Positions 9,336 to 19,700 of a stretch of 64,000 nucleotides of DNA are shown piece after piece; the stretch's first letter is position 1; each line of letters begins with the position of its first letter. Source of the stretch: Bradyrhizobium diazoefficiens (GTDB lineage Bacteria > Pseudomonadota > Alphaproteobacteria > Rhizobiales > Xanthobacteraceae). The notes beneath the pieces were generated by a model that was not told where the DNA came from, searched no databases, and saw nothing but the letters and a program-made list of their open reading frames with translations. Made by a program: the position numbers and the translations under genes. The stretch lies in the NCBI RefSeq assembly GCF_016616425.1, contig NZ_CP067101.1:4154001-4218000 (forward strand), read 5' to 3'.

Positions 9336-10883
9336 TTAATTCCTCTGGACGAAGCAGGCGGACAAGCCGGCAGCCTTCAGGCTGTTGCAGGCGTGCGTCG
9401 CCTCCTCTGCCGTGCCATAGGGCCCGGCGAAGGCGCGGTAAACGATCCCCTTGCCCTTGTCGGTGAGATCGACGCGCTTGATCACGGGCGAACGGGAGCC
9501 GAGCACGCTGCCATACTTGCTCTGAAGCACCCGGTACGACGCGGCGGCGCTATCCTCGCTCTGCTGCGAGGAGACCTGCACGACATAGCCCCCGCCGCTG
9601 CTGGCGGGCGCAATGTGCGTCGGGGTGGTCGCAGCCATCCGCTGCGGCGGTTCGGCCGCCGGTACCGATTGCGGCGCCAGCGACATCGGCTGATTGGCGC
9701 TGGCATTGGCCGACGTCGGCGGATTGCGCGGCGCGGCCGGTGCCACGGGCTTCGGGGCAGCCGTGAGCTTGGCGGCAGCGGTCGATTGCGGCGCACTATC
9801 GGTCTGATCACCTTTCACGACGACAGTCCTGATCGCGCGCGGCGAATTGTTCGGCAGCGTGCCGCTGATCGGGCTCGCTCCCGCGCTCGGCGGCGGCACC
9901 ACGGACGGCGACACGCTCGCTACTGACGGCGGGTTTGCATTCTGGTTCAGTGGCGGGAACACCACGCGGGGGCCGCCCGCCTTGGCATTGACGTCGACGG
10001 GCGCTTCTTCTCGCGGCACGATCTTCTCGGTGCCGTCGCCGCTCACCATGCGATCCGGCACCTTGGCCGAGGAATCCGTCGGCGCGGGCACGATCTTGGT
10101 CGGGGTGTTGTCGGCCTTGATGATCGGGGGCTCGCCGCTGCGGGGCGAGCCGACATAGGTCTTGTAGGCGAAGGCAGCCCCGGTCCCGACCACGGCAAGC
10201 GCCAGGATCGCCGCAACTGTCATCATGCCGCCGCGCTGCTTCTTGGGCTCGTCGAGCTCTGCTTCGGGATAGTCGCTCTGATACGCGTAGGGATCGTCGG
10301 GATAGGCCGGATCGCGCTGATAGTCCTGCTCGCCCGCCTCGAGCCGACCGTAGAGCGCGTCGTCGTAGCGCGACGGATCGGGCTGCTGATACGGCTCCTG
10401 GTAGGCTTGTTGCTGGTAGGCTTGTTGCTGGTAAGCCTGCCCCCGATCGTCGTGATCCTGATAGGCCTGCGGCTGATGCAGAGGCGCAGAGGGCTGGACT
10501 GAATAGCGATGCAACGGATGGACCGGGTTGACGGACACGGGATAGTCAGGCTCGGGGGCTGGCGCAGGCTGCGGCTGCACATTGGCGCGCCGCATCCATG
10601 ACGGCGGCCCGGGCGGCGTCGGCGGGGCCGGCTCGGCATAGTCCTGCTGATAATCGTCCTGCCGATAATCCTCAGGCCGGTAGTCGTCGTCCTGATAGCC
10701 CTGCGCGGGCGCGGATGCTGCCGGCGGGCGCGCGCCGGGCCGCGACTGCGCTGCAAACGGATCGGTCTGTCCGATCAGGCGGGCAAGCTCCGCCAACGGA
10801 TCGCTTTCCGGCCTGCCATGCTGGTCGCCACCGCGACCATAGTCATCGGAAGGAAACGGTCTGTCCTGATATCGTTCGGCCAT
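9336..10883 (-). CDS. SPOR-domain membrane protein
   Basis: A predicted 515-residue bitopic protein. It has a long Pro/Gln/Tyr/Asp-rich cytoplasmic N-terminus with QQAYQ-type repeats (a 15-bp tandem repeat at 10401-10435). One membrane helix follows at about residues 221-244 (MMTVAAILALAVVGTGAAFA), then a Pro/Ala-rich periplasmic linker. The C-terminal SPOR domain spans about 75 residues (YVVQVSSQQSEDSAAASYRV ... AFAGPYGTAEEA). SPOR domains bind denuded glycan strands at the septum, so a cell-division role is likely (FtsN-like position, but no orthology shown). Start 10883 (MAERYQDRPF) is chosen over an upstream in-frame start at 10958. It lies between argS and nagZ. Confidence 0.85.
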   Translation of the reverse strand: MAERYQDRPFPSDDYGRGGDQHGRPESDPLAELARLIGQTDPFAAQSRPGARPPAASAPAQGYQDDDYRPEDYRQDDYQQDYAEPAPPTPPGPPSWMRRANVQPQPAPAPEPDYPVSVNPVHPLHRYSVQPSAPLHQPQAYQDHDDRGQAYQQQAYQQQAYQEPYQQPDPSRYDDALYGRLEAGEQDYQRDPAYPDDPYAYQSDYPEAELDEPKKQRGGMMTVAAILALAVVGTGAAFAYKTYVGSPRSGEPPIIKADNTPTKIVPAPTDSSAKVPDRMVSGDGTEKIVPREEAPVDVNAKAGGPRVVFPPLNQNANPPSVASVSPSVVPPPSAGASPISGTLPNNSPRAIRTVVVKGDQTDSAPQSTAAAKLTAAPKPVAPAAPRNPPTSANASANQPMSLAPQSVPAAEPPQRMAATTPTHIAPASSGGGYVVQVSSQQSEDSAAASYRVLQSKYGSVLGSRSPVIKRVDLTDKGKGIVYRAFAGPYGTAEEATHACNSLKAAGLSACFVQRN

Positions 10884-11024
10884 CGTGATGATGCGTCCCT
10901 TCGGGAAAGCCGCGCGCCCCTCGACCAAGGCGCGGCTTTCGACCCACAAGGTTTTCAACCAAGTCTAAGCGATCCGGCTTCTGCCGGTACCCCCCCGTAA
11001 TCCCCTTAAGTAGTTCGCCCCAAA

Positions 11025-12815
<1,791 letters not shown>

Positions 12816-12824
12816 GGCCGCCGC

Positions 12825-14033
12825 CTAACGCAAATCCGGGGTCGAGTCAAAGAGCCGCTGGTGCTCGGTCAGGGCGAAGCGGTCGGTCATTCCGGCAATG
12901 AAATTACCGATCCGGCGCGCCCGGTCGCCGTCGTTGTCGGCCTCCGCCCCGAGCAGCCATTCCGGCGGCAGCTCGCCAGGGGATTCCAGGTATTTCGCGA
13001 ACAGGTCGAACAGGATCTGCTCCGCCTCGCCCATCACCCGCATCACCCGCTTGTGGCGGTACATGTGCTGGTACAGGAAGGTCTTGATGGCGGCCTCCTC
13101 CTCGGCGACTTCGGTGGGGAACGCGATCAGTGCCCGGCTCTGCTGGCGCACGTCCTGAGCCGATTGCGGCCTCGCTGCGGCGAGGTTCTTCTGCGCTTCC
13201 GCGAACACCGCGCCGATCAGGTGCGAGATCAGCTCGCGCACCAGCTCCGCGCCGCGCCTGAGGTCTTCGAGTTCAGGATAATGCGCGGAGGTCTCGGCGA
13301 TGATCTCAGCCGTGAGCGGCATCACCTTGAGATCGTCGAGATGGAACAGGCCGGCGCGCAGGCCGTCGTCGATGTCGTGGGCGTCATAGGCAATGTCGTC
13401 GGCGATGGCGGCGACCTGTGCCTCCAGCGAGGCGAAGCTCCACAATTCGAGGTCGTAGGTTTTGACGTAATCGGCGATTCCGACGGGAATGCCGTGCTCG
13501 CGATAGCGCCCGACCGGCGCGCCACTGCGGTCGGTCAGCGGGCCGTTGTGCTTGACGATGCCTTCCAGCGACTCCCAGGTCAGGTTGAGCCCATCGAACT
13601 CGGGATAACGGTGCTCGAGCGCCGCGACGACGCGAAGCGTCTGGGCGTTGTGGTCGAAGCCGCCAAACTCCCTCAGGCAGGCGTCCAGCGCCCGCTCGCC
13701 GGCATGGCCGAACGGGGGATGACCGAGATCGTGGGCCAGTGCCAGGGTTTCGGTGAGGTCCTCGTCCAGCCCGAGCTGCCGGGCCAGCGCGCGGGCGATC
13801 TGCGCCACCTCCAGCGAATGGGTGAGCCGGGTGCGGTAGTGGTCGCCCTCGTGGAACACGAACACCTGGGTCTTGTACTTCAGGCGGCGGAACGCGGTGG
13901 AATGGATGACCCGATCGCAGTCCCGCCGGAACGGGCTGCGGGTCCGGCTCGGCGGCTCGGCGACCAACCGGCCGCGGCTGCGGTCGGGATCGCAGGCATA
14001 GGGCGCGCGGGGGGCTGCCATTCCGACGGACAC
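12825..14033 (-). CDS. dgt: dNTP triphosphohydrolase, Dgt-like HD protein
   Basis: A 402-residue HD-superfamily enzyme that hydrolyses dNTPs to deoxynucleoside and triphosphate. Hallmarks: [38 protein letters not shown], and the HD pair with [17 protein letters not shown]. Length matches the short alphaproteobacterial Dgt-like type rather than E. coli Dgt. It is divergent from erpA (107 bp between starts) and followed by argS. Confidence 0.93.
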   Translation of the reverse strand: MSVGMAAPRAPYACDPDRSRGRLVAEPPSRTRSPFRRDCDRVIHSTAFRRLKYKTQVFVFHEGDHYRTRLTHSLEVAQIARALARQLGLDEDLTETLALAHDLGHPPFGHAGERALDACLREFGGFDHNAQTLRVVAALEHRYPEFDGLNLTWESLEGIVKHNGPLTDRSGAPVGRYREHGIPVGIADYVKTYDLELWSFASLEAQVAAIADDIAYDAHDIDDGLRAGLFHLDDLKVMPLTAEIIAETSAHYPELEDLRRGAELVRELISHLIGAVFAEAQKNLAAARPQSAQDVRQQSRALIAFPTEVAEEEAAIKTFLYQHMYRHKRVMRVMGEAEQILFDLFAKYLESPGELPPEWLLGAEADNDGDRARRIGNFIAGMTDRFALTEHQRLFDSTPDLR

Positions 14034-14140
14034 GGCGAATTTAGTCCCTATCCATTTGATTCTGCGTATGGTGGTACTTAACTATGCCGGGCGCGGGATA
14101 CCAAATGAATTGGGTATGACTGCGGGACGATCGGAGACCA

Positions 14141-14473
14141 ATGATGACGACTGCCGTGACCATCAGTGACCGGGCCGCTCGCCGGATTGGGGAGATCCTC
14201 AAGGGCGAAGGCTCTGGCGCGATGCTACGCATCTCAGTCGAGGGCGGCGGCTGCTCGGGTTTCCAGTACAAGTTCGACATCGATCGCGCGCGGACCGACG
14301 ACGATCTCGTGATCGAGCAGGACAATGCGGTGGTGCTGGTCGATTCCGCTTCGCAGCCGTTCCTGGAGGGATCGCAGGTCGATTTCGTCGACGACCTGAT
14401 CGGCGCCTCATTCCGCGTCAACAATCCCAACGCCACCGCGTCCTGCGGCTGCGGAACCAGCTTCTCGGTCTAA
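14141..14473 (+). CDS. erpA: Iron-sulfur cluster insertion protein (A-type carrier)
   Basis: A 110-residue HesB/IscA/ErpA family protein that carries Fe-S clusters to apo-enzymes. The three ligand cysteines are present: one in GGGCSGFQYKF and two in ATASCGCGTSF at the C-terminus. ErpA is chosen over IscA from gene context, since no isc or suf genes are adjacent. The start is the first of two adjacent ATG codons. In relatives xthA often follows closely. Here a DUF4272 gene and a hybrid kinase lie between. Confidence 0.92.
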   Translation: MMTTAVTISDRAARRIGEILKGEGSGAMLRISVEGGGCSGFQYKFDIDRARTDDDLVIEQDNAVVLVDSASQPFLEGSQVDFVDDLIGASFRVNNPNATASCGCGTSFSV

Positions 14474-14580
14474 CCCTGCTGAAATTTGAAAAGCAACCCC
14501 ATGCACAGTAGCCGGCACCCTGAGGTCTTCGCGTTGCTTTACATCAACGTGACGGCCGCCCGCGCACCTTCATTGAATTG

Positions 14581-15225
14581 TTAAGTGTCAGTCGTGACTT
14601 CATCCCACGCTTGTTCGTTGTATCCGATAAGCCAGTTCAGAGCGTAGTGTCGCTCTTCCGTCACGCCAGGATCGAGAGCGGTCGGTAGCTGCTGTCCTTT
14701 CATGCGGGCGTTTCTAACAGCCCAATTGTACCTGTAGATTAGATCGGCCTGATCGAGAATGTCGGCGATCGGACGAAGTTTGGAATCTTCAATGAACTGA
14801 GGGGTTGTCCTTTCGGTCATAGTCCTCGCGGCGAACTCCACGTCGCAAATATGGGCTGGCTTGCCGAGTTGCGCCACGAAGCCCAGTGCCCAAAGCAAAG
14901 TCCAGGCGGCTTCGTGCCTCCAAGTGAATTGGATGCGGTCGTGCTGCGAGGGCGACGGGTCGAATACGAACGCGAGTTCTTTCGGAGTCAGATGTGGCCG
15001 GAGTTCGTGGAATTCGAGGACTCCCTCAACTATCTCTTGATCAAGTCCTTCGCCTTTCGCTGCAACGAGAAGGAGACAGAGAGTGCGCAGCGCGACCTCT
15101 TCTTTAGACCGTTTCAGCGCCTCAGCCGTCGTCTCGATAACCGGTAACGTAGCAAGGAAAAGCACGCCCTCGGCTCGGAGCGTCCCTTCTGATCTGAGCT
15201 TTCTGTCAATCGCTTCCGCCGCCAT
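14581..15225 (-). CDS. DUF4272 domain-containing protein
   Basis: A 214-residue protein with the pattern I associate with DUF4272: EEVALRTLCLLLVAAKGEGLD near residues 40-60, HLTPKELAFVFDP near residue 80, then RHEAAWTLLWALGFVAQLGKP and CDV. No biochemical role is known for this family. By eye the gene is clearly less GC-rich than the flanking housekeeping genes and uses more A/T-ending codons, suggesting transfer. It sits alone on the minus strand between erpA and the hybrid kinase. Confidence 0.8.
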   Translation of the reverse strand: MAAEAIDRKLRSEGTLRAEGVLFLATLPVIETTAEALKRSKEEVALRTLCLLLVAAKGEGLDQEIVEGVLEFHELRPHLTPKELAFVFDPSPSQHDRIQFTWRHEAAWTLLWALGFVAQLGKPAHICDVEFAARTMTERTTPQFIEDSKLRPIADILDQADLIYRYNWAVRNARMKGQQLPTALDPGVTEERHYALNWLIGYNEQAWDEVTTDT

Positions 15226-15548
15226 CTCTCATTCTCCCCCTGCCATCTCCCATTCGTCGCGCGAATCCCCCCAAAGACTCCTCTCAACGTACAATACCAC
15301 GACGCCTGATCGCAGTGACAAGACCGCGCCTGTCAATCGCGTCTATCCGAGAACCGGCCAGCGAGCGATTGGGCCGCTGCGAATGGCTCGCGGCCGCGAC
15401 TACCGATGGCTTCCTCTACAAGAGTACGTTCGAGCGGGCCGGTCCGGACGGACAGTTGGGTGGTGGTCGGTCGCGCCACTGACCGATGATCGCAGCAATA
15501 GTCGCGGTGTCGCGTGACCCAGTCGTCAGCATGATCTAACCGGCAGTT
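15226..15548. other. Gene-free stretch (323 bp) between DUF4272 gene and hybrid kinase
   Basis: No convincing gene was found. A plus-strand GTG-initiated frame at about 15318-15482 gives a 54-residue peptide containing FLYKSTFERAGPDG and then stops. It could be the remnant of a larger gene, but I cannot assign it. The upstream region of the minus-strand DUF4272 gene must lie here. Confidence 0.5.
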
Positions 15549-17879
15549 TTACGCGCCCGTTATCTGCCTTTCCTCGTCCGTCCACTCCACGTCGGCCGGC
15601 ATCAGCTCAGGCTGGAGTGGCGCGTTCTCCGACATCACGTGGCCGTCCAGCGCGCGTAGCAACGCTGCGACCAGCGCCGGCTTGCGCAGCGGCTTGGCGA
15701 GGAAGTCCGACATGCCAGCCTCGCGGCAGATCCTGACATCCTCGGGGAAGGCGTTCGCGGTCAGCGCGACGATCGGCAAGTCCTCAAAGCGCCCGCCCTG
15801 CGCGCGGATCGCGCGGGTGGCGGCAAGCCCGTCCATATCGGGCATGCGCACGTCCATCAGCACGACATCGTAATTGCCCTCGGATGTTGCCGCGACGGCC
15901 TCGGCGCCGTCGGTGACGACCCGCAGCTCGACGTCGAAGGCCCCCAACATCTTGCTCACGACCATGCGGTTGACCGCATCGTCCTCCGCGACCAGCACGT
16001 TGAGCGGCCGATCGAGGCCGGCGATGCGGGTCTTGAGTTCCTCGGCCTCGTCGCGCCCGTCCGCCTGGTCGGATGCCTGCACCTGGCTCCAGGGCAGCAC
16101 CAGCGTGAAGCGGAAGGTCGAGCCCTCCCCCGGCGTCGAGGTGACGCCGATGGTGCCGCCCATCTGCTCGATGATGCGCCGGGAGATCGCAAGGCCGAGG
16201 CCGGTGCCGCCAAAACGGCGGCTGATCGAGGCGTCGGCCTGGGCGAAGTCGCTGAAGAGCTGGCCGAGCTTTTCGGGGGCGATCCCGATGCCGCTGTCGG
16301 TCACCTTCCAGTCGACGGTCGCCAGCAGATCGCGGCGCGCCTGGCAGGTGGCAGAGATCGTCACCTCGCCTTCGTCGGTGAACTTCACCGCGTTGGACGC
16401 GAGGTTGAGCAGCACCTGGCGAATGCGGGTGGCGTCGCCGCGCAGGGTCGGCGGCAGGTTCGGGTCGAGTTCCAGCCTGACCGTCAGCCCCTTGCTCTTG
16501 GCGCTCGCGCGCACCACGGTCGCGACCGCCTCGACCAGTGCCCGCGGAGCGAAGTCGATCGCCTCGAAGGCGAAGCGTCCGGCCTCGAGCTTGGACAGAT
16601 CGAGGATGTCGTTGAGGATGCGCTGGAGATTGTCGCCGGAGTCGCGGATCGTGGTAACGGCCTCGCGCTGCTCCGGATCGAGTTTTGTCTCCAGCAACAT
16701 GCTGGCGAGCCCGAGCACGCCGTTCATGGGCGTGCGGATCTCATGGCTCATCACCGCCAGGAAATCCGACTTGGCACGACTCTCGGCCTCGGCCTTTTCC
16801 GCGCGCCAGCGCTCGGTCACGTCGCGCCCGAACCCGCGATAGCCGAGGAACTGTCCCTCGCGGTCATAGGCCGGCTTGGCCGTCAGCGACCACAGCCGCG
16901 CCTCGCCACCCGCGACGACCTTGAGGTTCATCTCGTGCAGCGGCTCGTTCTGCTCCATCAGGCCGACGACGTTGTAGGCCGCGCTCTTGTCCTCGGGACA
17001 GAGCATGTCGAGCACGTCGGCGAAGTGCGATCCTTTCAGCAGCGGAAGCGGCAGTTGCGCGACGGCGGCGAAGCGTTCGGGCACGTCGACCAGATGCCCT
17101 TCGGCATCGGTCTGCCACAGCCAATCGCTGGCGTTCTCCTGGAAGTCTTTCAGCAGCAGCGAGATGATCTCGGTCTGCCGTTCGAGCTCGAGCTGGGCTT
17201 TGAGATTGCCAAGGAAGAGATTGCCCTGCGAGACGATGTTGCGCGCCATGAAGAACGCGAACAGCAGCAGGAACACCGCCGTCACCAGATAGGGCCCGGT
17301 GCCGCACAGCAGCAGCGCGCCGGCGCAGGCGACCGTCATGGTGGCGAGATAGACGAGGCCGGCACGCGGGAACGTCGAGAGCGTGAAGGCACCGCCCGAC
17401 ATCATACCGACCATCAGGCAGGCCAGGATCAGCTGGCCGGTCGGCTCGATGCGGCTGAACAAAGCGAGCGGCAGCGCGCCCCAGATCGCGGCGAGGAAGA
17501 ATGCCTGCCGCAGCATCTGCTCCGCGGCGCGGGGTGAGGCCTCCTGCGGCGGGTTCCGATGCGACCGGCGCCATGAGCGCACCGCGAGCGAGGCGGTGGT
17601 CGCGAGTGTCAGGCCCCAGATCGCGAGGAAGTCGTTCCAGCCCCAGCCCCAGAACAGGATCAGCACGATGGCGACGTTCAGCATCGTCACCGCCATCGTC
17701 ACAGGAATCAACCGCGTCACGGCGTCGATCTGCTTGGCGCGGATGCGGCGGATCTGGCGCTCGCTGAGATCGACGGTCAGGCTGTCCTCGATCTCGAAGC
17801 CGCCGAGCCAATACAGAAACGCGCCGATCAGGCCGTCACGCGGTTCAGTTCGCGTCATCGATTTGTCCGGCCATCCCAT
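15549..17879 (-). CDS. Membrane-bound hybrid sensor histidine kinase
   Basis: A 776-residue hybrid kinase. About six hydrophobic spans occupy residues 45-225 (for example [15 protein letters not shown] and [16 protein letters not shown]). A PAS domain follows (about residues 245-360, ending [13 protein letters not shown]). The HisKA domain has His379 in [13 protein letters not shown]. Next comes an HATPase domain ([31 protein letters not shown]) and a C-terminal receiver with Asp676 in VLMDVRMPD and Lys in FLAKPLRK. The phosphate therefore moves His to Asp internally and needs a downstream Hpt or response regulator, neither of which is adjacent. The signal is unknown. It is divergent from xthA. 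Confidence 0.93.
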   Translation of the reverse strand: MGWPDKSMTRTEPRDGLIGAFLYWLGGFEIEDSLTVDLSERQIRRIRAKQIDAVTRLIPVTMAVTMLNVAIVLILFWGWGWNDFLAIWGLTLATTASLAVRSWRRSHRNPPQEASPRAAEQMLRQAFFLAAIWGALPLALFSRIEPTGQLILACLMVGMMSGGAFTLSTFPRAGLVYLATMTVACAGALLLCGTGPYLVTAVFLLLFAFFMARNIVSQGNLFLGNLKAQLELERQTEIISLLLKDFQENASDWLWQTDAEGHLVDVPERFAAVAQLPLPLLKGSHFADVLDMLCPEDKSAAYNVVGLMEQNEPLHEMNLKVVAGGEARLWSLTAKPAYDREGQFLGYRGFGRDVTERWRAEKAEAESRAKSDFLAVMSHEIRTPMNGVLGLASMLLETKLDPEQREAVTTIRDSGDNLQRILNDILDLSKLEAGRFAFEAIDFAPRALVEAVATVVRASAKSKGLTVRLELDPNLPPTLRGDATRIRQVLLNLASNAVKFTDEGEVTISATCQARRDLLATVDWKVTDSGIGIAPEKLGQLFSDFAQADASISRRFGGTGLGLAISRRIIEQMGGTIGVTSTPGEGSTFRFTLVLPWSQVQASDQADGRDEAEELKTRIAGLDRPLNVLVAEDDAVNRMVVSKMLGAFDVELRVVTDGAEAVAATSEGNYDVVLMDVRMPDMDGLAATRAIRAQGGRFEDLPIVALTANAFPEDVRICREAGMSDFLAKPLRKPALVAALLRALDGHVMSENAPLQPELMPADVEWTDEERQITGA

Positions 17880-18013
17880 CAGACGAACCCTTTGACGATC
17901 AATGGCCTGCCGTCCGCTTAAGCCGGGTTAATTTTGTGGGAGATTTTGCGGCGTCCTTGACGGCCGCGTTTGCAGTTTGTTCTAACCTAGGCCCCTGCCC
18001 GGAGCCCGCCGAC

Positions 18014-18811
18014 ATGACCATCAGAATAGCCACCTGGAACGTGAACTCGGTCCGGCAGCGGATCGACCTCCTGCTGACCTGGCTGAAGGAGTGCCAGCCG
18101 GACATCGTCTGCCTCCAGGAGATCAAATGTATCGACGAGGCCTTTCCGCGGCTGGAGATCGAGGCGCTCGGCTACAACGTGGTGACGCATGGCCAGAAGA
18201 CGTTCAACGGCGTCGCCCTGCTCTCCAAGCTCCGGTTCGATGAGACCAAATCGGGGCTCGCCGGCGACGACGAGGACGCCCATGCCCGCTTCCTCGAAGG
18301 CGTCGTGACGCTCAAGCGCGGGGTGCTGCGCATTGCCTGCCTTTACCTGCCCAACGGCAACCCGGTCGGGACCGAGAAATATCCCTACAAGCTCAAGTGG
18401 ATGTCGCGGCTTCTTGAATATTCGAAGGAGCGCCTGAAGACCGAGGAGCCACTGATCCTCGCAGGCGACTTCAATGTCATCCCGCAGGCCCGCGACGTCC
18501 ACAATCCCGCTGCCTGGACCGAGGACGCGCTGTTCAAGATCGAGACGCGGGAGAGCTTCCAATCCCTGCTCGGCCTTGGCCTCACCGACGCCTTGCGGGC
18601 GGTTACCGACGAGCCCGGGCTCTACACCTTCTGGGACTACCAGGCCGGGGCCTGGCAGAAGAACCAGGGCCTTCGGATCGACCATCTGCTGCTGTCGCCG
18701 CAGGCCAGCGACAAGCTCGCCAATGTCGGTATCGACAGCTATGTGCGCGGCTGGGAGAAGCCGTCGGACCACGTGCCGGTGTGGGCGGATCTGGATCTGG
18801 AGGCGGCGTAA
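18014..18811 (+). CDS. xthA: Exodeoxyribonuclease III
   Basis: A 265-residue metal-dependent AP endonuclease/3'-exonuclease of base-excision repair. Motifs: IATWNVNSVRQR, QEIKCIDEAFP with the metal Glu, YLPNGNPVGTEKYPYKL, LILAGDFNVIP (Asp/Asn pair) and the C-terminal RIDHLLLSP with SDHVPVWADL (catalytic His). Start 18014 is chosen because the protein begins MTIRIATWNVNS. An in-frame upstream codon at 17936 would add an unlikely 26 residues. Confidence 0.96.
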   Translation: MTIRIATWNVNSVRQRIDLLLTWLKECQPDIVCLQEIKCIDEAFPRLEIEALGYNVVTHGQKTFNGVALLSKLRFDETKSGLAGDDEDAHARFLEGVVTLKRGVLRIACLYLPNGNPVGTEKYPYKLKWMSRLLEYSKERLKTEEPLILAGDFNVIPQARDVHNPAAWTEDALFKIETRESFQSLLGLGLTDALRAVTDEPGLYTFWDYQAGAWQKNQGLRIDHLLLSPQASDKLANVGIDSYVRGWEKPSDHVPVWADLDLEAA

Positions 18812-18869
18812 CGTCCGCGGAGCTGGTGGGCACGCTGCGCCTTGCCTATCCGGCACCGAATTTGCCGGG

Positions 18870-19700
18870 CTATTCCCGGCGGCCGCCCTGCACCCACTGC
18901 TCCAGCATTTGCAGGCACATGGCGCGGTCGTCGTCGGAGGCCTTGGCGAAGGCGCGGCTGTAGCTTTCCTTGATCCAGGTCTCTTCGGCGCCTGCGCTGT
19001 CGCGCGCCAGGGTCAGCCACATCAGGCCGCGCGCGGCCTGTCGCGGCAGGCGGTCGCCGTTGAACAGCATCTGGCCGAGCAGCGCCTGCGCCTCGTGCTG
19101 ACCCTTCTGGGCGGCGAGGCCGAGCCAGCGCGCGCCATAGCGGAAATCCTCACGCGAGGCGTCCGGCGTCTTCAGGTAGAGCCGGGCGAGATCGTATTGC
19201 GCATCGGCATTGCCGAAATAGGACGCCGCATAGGAGAACATCTCCCGCGCCCGGTCCGGATCCGACTTGATCTTCGAGTTCGGGATGCCGCTGAGATAGT
19301 AGCGGCCGAGCGCGACGAAGGCGTTGGCCACGATCTGCGCCTGCGGCGCCGACGGGCTGTCATCGGCATGCGCGTTGGCGATCCGGCTAAAATATTCGAA
19401 GGCGCGCAAATCGTCCTGGGCGACGCCATCGCCATTGGCGTACATGCGGCCGAGCTTCCACTGCGCGATGGGGTGGCCGCCTTCGGCGGCATATTGCAGC
19501 GCACTGAGCGAGGTCTCATGAGGCAAAGCCGCCGGCGCGACCTTGCCGCGCACGGCCGCCGCACTCCCCGGCAAGGTGGTCACGACCGGGATGGTCGCGT
19601 CCTTCGGGTTGACGGGCGCACCGTCAAAGGCGATCGCCGGCGCAGCCAGCGCGCCGGCCCCCAACACAAACGCAACTATGGCACGCCTAGATATCCGCAT
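18870..19700 (-). CDS. Exported Sel1-repeat protein
   Basis: A 276-residue protein with an N-terminal signal peptide (MRISRRAIVAFVLGAGALAAP). It has about four tandem TPR-like Sel1 repeats of roughly 36 residues (AAEGGHPIAQWKLGRMYANG, DAQYDLARLYL, RWLGLAAQKGQHEAQALLGQ) and C-terminal WVQGGRR. Such solenoids mediate protein contacts, often in exopolysaccharide or envelope complexes. The start at 19700 overlaps the end of ilvD by 14 bp in another frame, so translation may be coupled to ilvD. Confidence 0.87.
   Translation of the reverse strand: MRISRRAIVAFVLGAGALAAPAIAFDGAPVNPKDATIPVVTTLPGSAAAVRGKVAPAALPHETSLSALQYAAEGGHPIAQWKLGRMYANGDGVAQDDLRAFEYFSRIANAHADDSPSAPQAQIVANAFVALGRYYLSGIPNSKIKSDPDRAREMFSYAASYFGNADAQYDLARLYLKTPDASREDFRYGARWLGLAAQKGQHEAQALLGQMLFNGDRLPRQAARGLMWLTLARDSAGAEETWIKESYSRAFAKASDDDRAMCLQMLEQWVQGGRRE

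Noticed and set aside
10401..10435. 15-bp tandem repeat in the SPOR-protein gene as a CRISPR or mobile signature
   Set aside because: It simply encodes QQAYQ repeats in a disordered region. There are no spacers or flanking cas genes.
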